Source: M3007 sp041736625 (GTDB taxonomy: Bacteria; Bacteroidota; Bacteroidia; Chitinophagales; Saprospiraceae). From it: a stretch of DNA of 64,000 bases. The first letter of the stretch is position 1; each line of letters opens with the position of its first letter. This document shows, one piece after another, positions 57,341 to 64,000 of this stretch. The notes beneath the pieces were generated by a model. It did not search any database, was not told where the DNA came from, and saw only the letters and a program-made list of their open reading frames with translations. Both the position numbers and the translations under genes were made by a program. The DNA lies in the NCBI GenBank assembly GCA_041736625.1, contig JBGSTG010000044.1:1-64000 (forward strand). Direction: 5' to 3'.

Positions 57341-58222
57341 CTAGAGCAGGTAAAAAACAAGGAACACGAAAACCCACACCAAGTCCACAAAGTGCCAGTA
57401 AAGGCCAATTTTTTCCACCATCTCGTATCCATTGCGGCGTGCTTTGTACACCCCGCCGGCCGCATTGATCATGATGATGCTCAGGAACAACACGCCGGAG
57501 AACACGTGAAAGCCGTGGAAGCCGGTGATGAAAAAGAACAGGGCGCCAAATGCCTTGGGGCCAAACGCCGCCTCGTGCACCTGACCGGCCATCGGTCCGT
57601 CCGTATATTTCACTTTAGGGACGTCGAACTTGCCGTCATGCATGTGCAACAGATAATTCTCTCCGGCTGCGAAGGTTTTGGTGGTGCCGTCTTCGTTTTT
57701 GGCCTCCGAACCGTCTTCATTAACGTAAATGCCGGCGGCGGTGTGGCGCCCGAATGGGTTGACGGTTACGCTCATATTCTCCTTGGCGATCAGCGTCGTC
57801 CACTCATAAGCCTGGCAACCGAGGAAGGTTGCGCCGCCAAGGATGGTCAGGATCATCCAGATAACAACGCCTTTTTGATTCTCGCGGTGCCCTTCCTGCA
57901 CGGCCCGCACCATGGTCACGGAGCTGAAAATCAGCACGAAGGTCATCACCGTTACAAAAACCAGGGGCCAGTGTGCCTGCACGAACGGGAAGGATGCAAA
58001 TACAAAGTCCGGTTCGGGCCAAGAGGGCATGCTGAACCGCAAGGCCCCGTAGGCAATGAGAAAACCGGCAAATGTGAAAGCATCGGACAAGAGGAAGTAC
58101 CACATCATCAGCTTGCCATAACTCGCCTTAAACGGCTCCTTGCCGCCGTCCCAAAGTTGTTCGTCGGAATGGCCGTTGTGTGTATGCGATTCGTGTGCGT
58201 GTGCAACAGAAGTCTCTGCCAT
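57341..58222 (-). CDS. Cytochrome c oxidase subunit III (long form)
   Basis: 293 residues of the heme-copper oxidase subunit III family. A His-rich N-terminus (AHAHESHTHNGHSDEQ) precedes seven-helix-type segments including MMWYFLLSDAFTFAGFLIAY, TFLGCQAYEWTTLI, the GFHGFHVFSGVLFL block and IGLYWHFVDLVWVFVFLVFY. A soluble insertion of about 70 residues (NEDGSEAKNEDGTT) separates the helices. It lies 38 bases downstream of a second, shorter subunit III gene. Confidence 0.9.
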   Translation of the reverse strand: MAETSVAHAHESHTHNGHSDEQLWDGGKEPFKASYGKLMMWYFLLSDAFTFAGFLIAYGALRFSMPSWPEPDFVFASFPFVQAHWPLVFVTVMTFVLIFSSVTMVRAVQEGHRENQKGVVIWMILTILGGATFLGCQAYEWTTLIAKENMSVTVNPFGRHTAAGIYVNEDGSEAKNEDGTTKTFAAGENYLLHMHDGKFDVPKVKYTDGPMAGQVHEAAFGPKAFGALFFFITGFHGFHVFSGVLFLSIIMINAAGGVYKARRNGYEMVEKIGLYWHFVDLVWVFVFLVFYLL

Positions 58223-58260
58223 GGTTAGGTCGGTTGTATAGTTTTAGGTCTCGATTGTTT

Positions 58261-58836
58261 TCAGGCCTGCAAGTTCAGGAAAACGATCAGGTAAATCCAG
58301 AGAATGTCTACAAAGTGCCAGTACTGTGCCACCAGTTCGAAACGCAGGCGACGCCGGGCGGTGGGCCTGAAAGGCAACACATATGCGTAAATCAGTGCCG
58401 TTACCAGTGCAGCGACACCGCCCAAAACGTGGGCGGCGTGCAGTCCGGAAATCACAAACACAAATGAACTGGATGGATTGGCGGTGAACGTGGCGCCGAT
58501 GGCATCCATGGCTACCCAGCCGCGGTACTGGAGTATTACAAAAAGCAGGGCGAGTGCAAAGGTCGTTAAAAGCAGTGTTTTGTACGTCTTTTCCCGTCCT
58601 TTTTTAAAAGCCTGCAGCGAAAAATGCAGCGTTGCGCTGCTGAGTATGATCACAACGGTGCTTAGCCAGAAGATGTCCGGCAGTTTGAAATCGAGCCAGT
58701 TGCCCATAGCGCGCCGAACTACATACGCGCTGGTCATGGCCCCGAACATCATGATGATGCTGCTGATACCGACCCACAGGGCCAGCTTGTGCGGATGAAT
58801 TTTGCTTTGGGAATATGGTTGGGACACACTTGCCAT
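58261..58836 (-). CDS. Cytochrome c oxidase subunit III (short form)
   Basis: 191 residues with five helices: LALWVGISSIIMMFGAMTSA, IFWLSTVVIILSSATLHFSL, TLLLTTFALALLFVILQYRG, FVFVISGLHAAHVLGGVAAL and YWHFVDILWIYLIVFLNL. SGLHAAHV and QYWHFVDILW are the subunit III signatures. The presence of two consecutive subunit III genes is typical for Bacteroidota caa3-type clusters. The gene begins 3 bases after ctaB. Confidence 0.9.
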   Translation of the reverse strand: MASVSQPYSQSKIHPHKLALWVGISSIIMMFGAMTSAYVVRRAMGNWLDFKLPDIFWLSTVVIILSSATLHFSLQAFKKGREKTYKTLLLTTFALALLFVILQYRGWVAMDAIGATFTANPSSSFVFVISGLHAAHVLGGVAALVTALIYAYVLPFRPTARRRLRFELVAQYWHFVDILWIYLIVFLNLQA

Positions 58837-58839
58837 GAT

Positions 58840-59745
58840 TTACAGTTTATCGATGAGCAAAACGATCAGCGACAGCGGGAGATGCAGAAACGAGGCAAAC
58901 ATCTGGCGACGCGCCGCCTCCCGGGTACAATCCCTGAACAATTGAAAACAACGCCATCCGAAGTAGGCGTTCAACAGGGTCAGCAGAATCAGCGCAGGCC
59001 AGCTGAAAAAGTTCATTTGCCACCCGATCACGGCATTCGCTTCCAGCAGCACACAAAAGGCCAGCGAGAGCGAACCGACACCAGGGCCTGTCTTACCGTC
59101 GGCAGTGGGCAACAGGCGGTAACCGGCGCGTTTGTAGTCTTCATCACCCAGCCAGGCCACCGCCCAGAAATGCGGAAACTGCCAGAGGAACTGCAAGGCG
59201 AACAAAAACAAGCCCAAAGAGCTGATGCTGTGTTCAAATGCTGCCGTGCCGATCACCAGCGGCAAAGCCCCGGGCACAGCCCCCACCAGCACCGCCAGCG
59301 GTGTGTTGCGCTTCATCGGCGTGTACACAAACGCGTAGCTGATGAACGACAGCATACCAATAAACCCGGTCCATGGGTTAAACACCGACAGAACGGAGAT
59401 GCCGACAAGCGCCATTAGACCCGCCAGCAACACAGCAGTCGACACAGTCATTCGGCCGGCCGCCAGCGGCCGGTTGGCGGTGCGCCGCATCAGCCGGTCA
59501 AAATCGCGCTCCAACACCTGGTTGATCGCGTTGCTCGCGCCCGTAACCAGAAAACCGCCGGTGAGCAGCAGGATCAGTGCCAAAGCATTGAACTGCGCAC
59601 CGGCGGCAATGGCATACGCCATCCCGGCAGAAAAAAGCACCAGTGCGGTCAATCTGAACTTGACCAACTGCGAAAAATCAGCCCAAAAACCCGGCGCTTG
59701 CGCCTTGTCTGTTACTACCGCCGTCTGTGTTGAATGGTGCTCCAA
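58840..59745 (-). CDS. ctaB: Protoheme IX farnesyltransferase (heme O synthase)
   Basis: About 301 residues of the UbiA prenyltransferase superfamily with eight or nine helices. The first Asp-rich motif is NAINQVLERDFDRLMRRTAN with RPLAAGRM, and the second region is FAVAWLGDEDYKRAG-like (WAVAWLGDEDYKRAGYRLLP). YTPMKRNTP is conserved in CtaB. It farnesylates heme B to heme O for the oxidase encoded here. The first codon in the frame is TTG at 59745; no ATG occurs until residue 42, inside helix 1. The start is therefore an unusual TTG or lies a few codons away. Confidence 0.92.
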   Translation of the reverse strand: MEHHSTQTAVVTDKAQAPGFWADFSQLVKFRLTALVLFSAGMAYAIAAGAQFNALALILLLTGGFLVTGASNAINQVLERDFDRLMRRTANRPLAAGRMTVSTAVLLAGLMALVGISVLSVFNPWTGFIGMLSFISYAFVYTPMKRNTPLAVLVGAVPGALPLVIGTAAFEHSISSLGLFLFALQFLWQFPHFWAVAWLGDEDYKRAGYRLLPTADGKTGPGVGSLSLAFCVLLEANAVIGWQMNFFSWPALILLTLLNAYFGWRCFQLFRDCTREAARRQMFASFLHLPLSLIVLLIDKL

Positions 59746-59787
59746 AATTGCTAGGTATGCGTCGTAAAAGTTTGTCGTGCAAGTGTA

Positions 59788-61641
59788 TTAGTGGCCGTGG
59801 TCGTGTTCATGCTCGGCCAATGGCACGTACTGCGGCACAAATTCGCGATCGTCTTTATTGTAATCGTAAGCCCAGCGCTGAACGGCGGGGATATTGCCCG
59901 GCCAGTTTCCGTGTCCCGGCTCGATCGGCGTGGTCCACTCCAGCGTGGTGGCGCCCCAGGGGTTCTTTACCGTTTGTTTGCGGCCTTTCCACATCGAGTA
60001 GAAAAAGTTGATCACAAACACGATCTGCAGAAAGAAAACGACGATGGCAGCGACGGTGATGAACTTGTTCAGTCCCACAAAGTGCCTGAAGGAGTCGAAG
60101 TTCTCAATGCTGTAGTAACGGCGCGGCACGCCGGCCATACCGGTGTAGTGCATGGGCCAGAAAATCAGGTATGCCCCAACCATGGTGCCCCAGAAGTGGA
60201 TTTTACCAAGCGTTTCGTTCATAAAACGGCCGAACATCTTGGGGAACCAGTGGTAAATGCCCGCAAACATGCCGAAGAACGCGGCAATGCCCATCACGAT
60301 GTGAAAGTGGGCTACAACAAAATATGTATCGTGCAGCTGGATGTCGATGGCCGAGTTGCCCAGGAAGATACCGGTAAGACCGCCGGAAATGAACATGGAC
60401 ACGAAGCCGATGCCGAACAAGCTGGCAGCGTTGAACCGGAAGTTGGAACCGTAAATGGTAGAAATCCAGTTGAACACCTTCACCGCCGAGGGAACGGCAA
60501 TGATCAGCGTAAAGATCACAAAGAAGTTGCTGATGAACGGGTTGACGCCGGACATGAACATGTGGTGGGCCCATACGATGAACGACAGGAATGCGATCGC
60601 CAGAATAGAAAATACCATGGCGCGGTAGCCGAAGATCGGTTTGCGTGCGTGCACCGACAGCACTTCAGATACAATACCCATCGCCGGAAGAATAATAATG
60701 TATACTTCCGGGTGGCCCAGGAACCAGAACAAGTGCTGGAACAGAATAGGGCTTCCGCCTACGCGATCCAGAATTTGCCCGCCTACCACAATCTCGCTCA
60801 GGTAAAACGAAGTGCCGAGGCTGCGGTCAAAAGTCAGCAACAACAAGCCGGAAAACAGCACCGGGAAGGACAATAGGGCAATGATCGCCGTGATGAAAAA
60901 AGCCCAGATCGTGAGCGGCAGACGCCACATGCTCATGCCCTTGGTGCGCAGGTTCAGTACAGTGGTGATGTAGTTGACCCCTCCCAACAGCACAGAGACC
61001 ACAAAAAGCGACATCGAGACGATCCAAAGCGTCATACCTGCTCCCGAACCGTCGGACGCCTGAGGCAGCGCACTCAGCGGCGGATACGCAACCCACCCGC
61101 CGGAGAACGGACCCGTGCTCAGGAAAAGGGAGATGAACATCACCAGGCCCGACAGGAAGAAAAACCAGTAGGAAAAGGCGTTGAGCAGGGGAGAGGCCAT
61201 GTCGCGTGCACCAACCTGCAATGGAATCAGCAAGTTGGAGAAAGTGCCGCTCAAACCGGCCGTCAAAACGAAAAATACCAGAATGGTGCCGTGCATGGTC
61301 ACCAGAGCGTAGTAGAACTCAGGATCGAGCTTGCCAATACCGGCTTCGTTCACCTGGATCCATTTGCCCAGCAGCGGCTGCAACCACACCAGGTCGGCCT
61401 CCGGAAAGCCGAGTTGAAGACGGAAGATGATCGACATGCCAGCGCCAATCAACGCCCAAAACATACCCGTGATGAGGAATTGGCGGGCAATGATCTTGTG
61501 GTCGGTGCTGAAAATGTACGTGGTGATAAAATTCGATTGGTATTTATCACCGTGGTGATGCTCATGGAAGTGATCATCGTACCCAATTTCCTGGGTGAGT
61601 TTCTCTTCCAATGTTTCGGCGGCAGTTACTACGTTAGCCAT
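59788..61641 (-). CDS. ctaD: Cytochrome c oxidase subunit I
   Basis: 617 residues, twelve or more transmembrane helices, the catalytic heme-copper subunit. The Cu-B and heme ligands are visible in LFWFLGHPEVYIIILPAMGI (His with the crosslinked Tyr), VWAHHMFMSG (His pair) and YFVVAHFHIVMGIAAF (heme His pair). MHGTILVFFVLTAG holds a low-spin heme ligand. It reduces oxygen to water and pumps protons. Transcribed after subunit II and before ctaB. The His-rich N- and C-termini (HFHEHHHGDK, EHEHDHGH) may hold metal. Confidence 0.96.
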   Translation of the reverse strand: MANVVTAAETLEEKLTQEIGYDDHFHEHHHGDKYQSNFITTYIFSTDHKIIARQFLITGMFWALIGAGMSIIFRLQLGFPEADLVWLQPLLGKWIQVNEAGIGKLDPEFYYALVTMHGTILVFFVLTAGLSGTFSNLLIPLQVGARDMASPLLNAFSYWFFFLSGLVMFISLFLSTGPFSGGWVAYPPLSALPQASDGSGAGMTLWIVSMSLFVVSVLLGGVNYITTVLNLRTKGMSMWRLPLTIWAFFITAIIALLSFPVLFSGLLLLTFDRSLGTSFYLSEIVVGGQILDRVGGSPILFQHLFWFLGHPEVYIIILPAMGIVSEVLSVHARKPIFGYRAMVFSILAIAFLSFIVWAHHMFMSGVNPFISNFFVIFTLIIAVPSAVKVFNWISTIYGSNFRFNAASLFGIGFVSMFISGGLTGIFLGNSAIDIQLHDTYFVVAHFHIVMGIAAFFGMFAGIYHWFPKMFGRFMNETLGKIHFWGTMVGAYLIFWPMHYTGMAGVPRRYYSIENFDSFRHFVGLNKFITVAAIVVFFLQIVFVINFFYSMWKGRKQTVKNPWGATTLEWTTPIEPGHGNWPGNIPAVQRWAYDYNKDDREFVPQYVPLAEHEHDHGH

Positions 61642-61722
61642 GGCTTTGAATTAATTTTCGGTTGTGTGATGATGCGTTGTAAGGGTCAGGCGTTCTATCA
61701 CGCAATACTTTGTTAAACTGTT

Positions 61723-62874
61723 TTACAGTACGGCGGGCGCTTGCGCTGCCGTAGTATCTGCAGCGGCTTCCTGCACTTTTTCCGATTCTATGCCCAAATC
61801 CTTACCGGCATTGGGGTCGTCCGCTTTGCCGCGTACCTGGGTCAGGTAGAACGACTCCTGTGTTTTCAGCCAGGCGTCATATTCTTCCTGGGATACCACC
61901 TTGAAAATACGTTTCATCGAATAGTGGCCCTTTCCGCACAATTCTGCGCAAGCCAACTCATACTCAAACTTCTCCCAGCGCTTGGGGCCGTTCGGGTCGG
62001 CGGGATCGTACGGTGTGTTGTACTCTTCGTAAGGGCGCAGATCGTTTCGGAATTCAGTCGTCGTTTTTACCGGCGTAAAAACAAAGTAAGTGGGCATACC
62101 TGGCACGGCGTCCATTTTTACACGGAAGTGCGGCAGGTAAAAATTGTGCAGCACGTCCTTTGCTGTGATGCGCACGCGCACTTTTTTGCCTACCGGCAGA
62201 TAAAACTCCTGAGAAGGGATGAAGTCGTCCCAGTTCTTGGGGTCAGTAAAGTCCTGTCCCAGCTGGTTTCCGGCGGTGGTCAGGGTGTAGTCCCGCGCGC
62301 CGAGTTTGCCGTCGGGGCCTGGATAGCGAATCATCCAGTTGAACTGCTGTCCAGTGGCTTCAATTTCGATGTAATCTTCACCTTCTTTGATGTCGGCCAT
62401 TACCGTGTTCCAGGCGTTCAGCCCGCGTACAACCAGAACCGTCATGACCACCGCAGGTATAGCCGTCCAGATCATTTCCAGGCGGGTGTCGTGGGCCATA
62501 AAACGCGCTTTGCGTCCCTCCTGATAGCGGTATTTGTATGCAAACCAGAACAGGGCGATGTGCGTGAGCACAAACACGATACCGGTGAAAATTAAGGTAA
62601 CGTTGAAAAGGCTATCCAGCACGCTACCATGTTCGGAAGCCGATTGCAAGGGGCCGTAGCCGAGCATCAGGTTGCGGTAATTCCAGGAGGAGATAAAAAC
62701 ACCAATCAGGAATAGCACCAGAAAGATCAGCGATAACCAGCCGTTCCACAGGCTGTTGTCGCGTAGTACTTCGCGTTCGCCTTTGATTACGGCAGTCAAC
62801 TCGGTTACCCGTGCAATTTGCACCAGAACAACCATCAAGAGGATCACGCAAATAATGATGATAAGCGTCGTCAT
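61723..62874 (-). CDS. ctaC: Cytochrome c oxidase subunit II
   Basis: 383 residues. Three N-terminal transmembrane helices are followed by a periplasmic cupredoxin domain. The CuA ligands are complete: His in DVLHNFYLPHFRVKMD, then the Cys-x-x-x-Cys-x-x-x-His-x-x-Met set in CAELCGKGHYSMKRIF. IEATGQQFNWMIRYPG is the electron-entry strand. It accepts electrons from a cytochrome c or alternative complex III. No fused cytochrome c domain. A -7 element at 62897-62904 gives it a promoter separate from actF. Confidence 0.95.
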   Translation of the reverse strand: MTTLIIIICVILLMVVLVQIARVTELTAVIKGEREVLRDNSLWNGWLSLIFLVLFLIGVFISSWNYRNLMLGYGPLQSASEHGSVLDSLFNVTLIFTGIVFVLTHIALFWFAYKYRYQEGRKARFMAHDTRLEMIWTAIPAVVMTVLVVRGLNAWNTVMADIKEGEDYIEIEATGQQFNWMIRYPGPDGKLGARDYTLTTAGNQLGQDFTDPKNWDDFIPSQEFYLPVGKKVRVRITAKDVLHNFYLPHFRVKMDAVPGMPTYFVFTPVKTTTEFRNDLRPYEEYNTPYDPADPNGPKRWEKFEYELACAELCGKGHYSMKRIFKVVSQEEYDAWLKTQESFYLTQVRGKADDPNAGKDLGIESEKVQEAAADTTAAQAPAVL

Positions 62875-62896
62875 CGTCTTTTTTTTTACTTGAACC

Positions 62897-62904
62897 CAAA
62901 ATTA
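62897..62904 (-). promoter_or_regulatory. -7 element TAATTTTG of the oxidase genes
   Basis: Perfect -7 match 22 bases upstream of the subunit II ATG, between actF and subunit II. Confidence 0.5.
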
Positions 62905-62961
62905 CCGGGCTTAGTTCGTGTGTGTATGAAGTGGCGGCTTGATTAGAATGAATCTAAACAA

Positions 62962-64000
62962 TTAATGATGATCGTGGCCTTCCGCACCTTCGTGTTCGCT
63001 TTCGATGTGCGCACCGGTGCTGTGGTGTAGACTTTCTTCCAGATATGGATCCTTTGCAGGCAACAAGGGCGCCCGCTCCAGGTTGCGGAAAAAGACAAAC
63101 AGGAAAAGGCTGAGGAACCCGATGAAAGCACCGAACTCGGGGAACCCGGGCAGCGTGTAACCCAGCTTGAAGGAGCGGTCGGGACCGTGTTCATGGCCCG
63201 CTTCAGCATGGGCATCGCCATGTCCGTCGTGTCCGGCCGTTGCATGTGCGTCGCCGTGTTCTTCGCCGGTAGCGTGCTCGCTGTCGTGTGCCGCCCCTGC
63301 TTCGTGCGACGCATCTGCCTCCGAATGTTGTTTGTCAGCGTGGGTTGTATCGGCGCTGTGCGTTTCAGTGGCGTGTTGTTCGGGAGTATGGGCGGCTTTA
63401 TCATCGTGTGCAGGGGCGCTGTGATCCTGCTCTTCTTCCGTGTGGTAGGCAGCCTTGACCGCTTTGGGCGCAGGGTTTTGCAATACACTGAGTGGCGCCG
63501 TGTGCGACAAGCTGCTGTGCGTCGCTTTTTCAGACAGTTCTTTGATCTCAAAAGCGGCGATGCGGGCGCCAGGTTTGATCATGTAAAAAAAGTCCCACCA
63601 GTGCCCGAAGAATACGATCAATGCTGTAAAAAACAGGGTGCCGAACTTCCGCTTGGTGTCGTTGCGCATAAGGATAAAAAACGGCGTCACGAAGTTCATC
63701 AGCATGTTGCCCCAGAACAGCACCGGGTAGTGTTCCATGCGCTCCCTGAAATAAATGGTTTCTTCACCGATGTTGCTGTACCAGATAAGCATGTATTGAT
63801 CGAACCACAGATACATCCAAAATACCGACAAGCCGAACATGTACTTGGCCATGTCGTGCAGGTGGTCGCGGGTGAGGTAGGGCAAAAAGCCGGTGTTTTT
63901 CAGATAGATGAGCAACATGATCATCAGCGACAGCGCAGCCAGCAGGAGCGAGATGGTGGAATACCACGCGAACATCGTGCTGTACCAGTGGGTGTCAATG
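62962..64000 (-). CDS. actF: Alternative complex III subunit ActF (5'-partial)
   Basis: The reading frame continues past the right window edge (IDTHWYSTMFAWYST), so the N-terminus is missing. Helices such as TISLLLAALSLMIMLLIYL, DMAKYMFGLSVFWMYLWFDQ, YMLIWYSNIGEETIYF and LFWGNMLMNFVTPFFILM match ActC/ActF of alternative complex III, which transfers electrons from menaquinol to a cytochrome c or oxidase. Unusually, about 130 residues between the membrane part and the last helix are extremely rich in His, Ala, Asp, Glu and Thr (HAEAGHEHGPDRS, HATAGHDGHGDAHAEAGH), and the tail ends in EGHDHH. The rest of the act operon should lie to the right. Confidence 0.85.
   Translation of the reverse strand, partial: IDTHWYSTMFAWYSTISLLLAALSLMIMLLIYLKNTGFLPYLTRDHLHDMAKYMFGLSVFWMYLWFDQYMLIWYSNIGEETIYFRERMEHYPVLFWGNMLMNFVTPFFILMRNDTKRKFGTLFFTALIVFFGHWWDFFYMIKPGARIAAFEIKELSEKATHSSLSHTAPLSVLQNPAPKAVKAAYHTEEEQDHSAPAHDDKAAHTPEQHATETHSADTTHADKQHSEADASHEAGAAHDSEHATGEEHGDAHATAGHDGHGDAHAEAGHEHGPDRSFKLGYTLPGFPEFGAFIGFLSLFLFVFFRNLERAPLLPAKDPYLEESLHHSTGAHIESEHEGAEGHDHH

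Noticed and set aside
62990..63560. Assembly artefact or frameshift in the His-rich region of actF
   Set aside because: The frame stays open on both sides and resumes a conserved final helix, so I read it as a genuine low-complexity insert.

Overview
The window comes from a member of the Bacteroidota, most likely a Saprospirales- or Chitinophagia-like lineage with moderately high GC. I infer this from Por/type IX secretion (T9SS) sorting domains of both kinds, a GLPGLI protein beside a TonB-type barrel, DUF3822 beside rsmD, an ActF/caa3-type oxidase cluster, and at least 15 copies of the Bacteroidota -7 promoter element TAnnTTTG just upstream of genes. Shine-Dalgarno sequences are generally absent. 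The taxon is an inference; no rRNA gene is present.

Layout. 1-787: end of nnr and a tRNA-Arg(UCU). 788-2866: an AT-rich islet with a VapC-type PIN toxin and probable antitoxin, and a DUF6922/AbiEii-like nucleotidyltransferase pair. 2954-9862: a degenerate amidohydrolase, a monofunctional transglycosylase, a large outer-membrane barrel protein, aspartate kinase and a TrmH-type methyltransferase. 9855-11273: a tandem duplication of a Uma2-family nuclease gene. 11333-19350: lipoprotein MsrA, then an operon DUF1800 - DUF1501(T9SS) - T9SS type B protein, then a PA-domain T9SS protein closed by a strong terminator. 19349-26660: fused double-ATPase ABC protein coupled to RNase D, RlmL-like methyltransferase, TPR protein, NDP-sugar pyrophosphorylase and dUTPase. 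26765-30001: a giant Ig-like-repeat T9SS type B protein.

30074-33900: a co-directional set dusB - cca - ribH - MBL hydrolase. 33945-40979: outer-membrane barrel plus GLPGLI protein, a PaaJ/PcaF-type thiolase, a vanadium haloperoxidase-like lipoprotein, a bidirectional terminator and a thioredoxin-like protein. 41042-47703: tsaD, bactofilin, DUF3822, rsmD, a lipoprotein, an orphan LuxE-like acyl-transferase/synthetase, an aldo-keto reductase, a small membrane protein and surE. 47829-52552: two tandem secreted paralogues with an unrecognised N-terminal domain and three LysM repeats each, followed by a membrane-anchored SGNH hydrolase on the other strand.

52701-64000 (all minus strand): pruA, coaD and a small membrane protein, preceded by a terminal respiratory cluster. 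Read in its direction of transcription, that cluster is actF (cut by the window edge), cox subunits II and I, ctaB (heme O synthase), two subunit III genes, subunit IV, a terminator, a Sco-like protein without the copper motif, a DUF420 protein and a small CPMC protein. This is the usual Bacteroidota arrangement in which alternative complex III passes electrons to an aa3/caa3-type oxidase.

The observations I rate highest are the LysM paralogue pair with a new N-terminal domain, a recurring promoter-to-start geometry that predicts leaderless mRNAs for rnd, tsaD, rsmD and surE, an RsmD whose catalytic motif IV reads GPPY instead of DPPY, a Uma2 duplication whose divergence is concentrated in one short patch, and the AT-rich toxin islet beside tRNA-Arg. 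I found no CRISPR array, insertion sequence or prophage.
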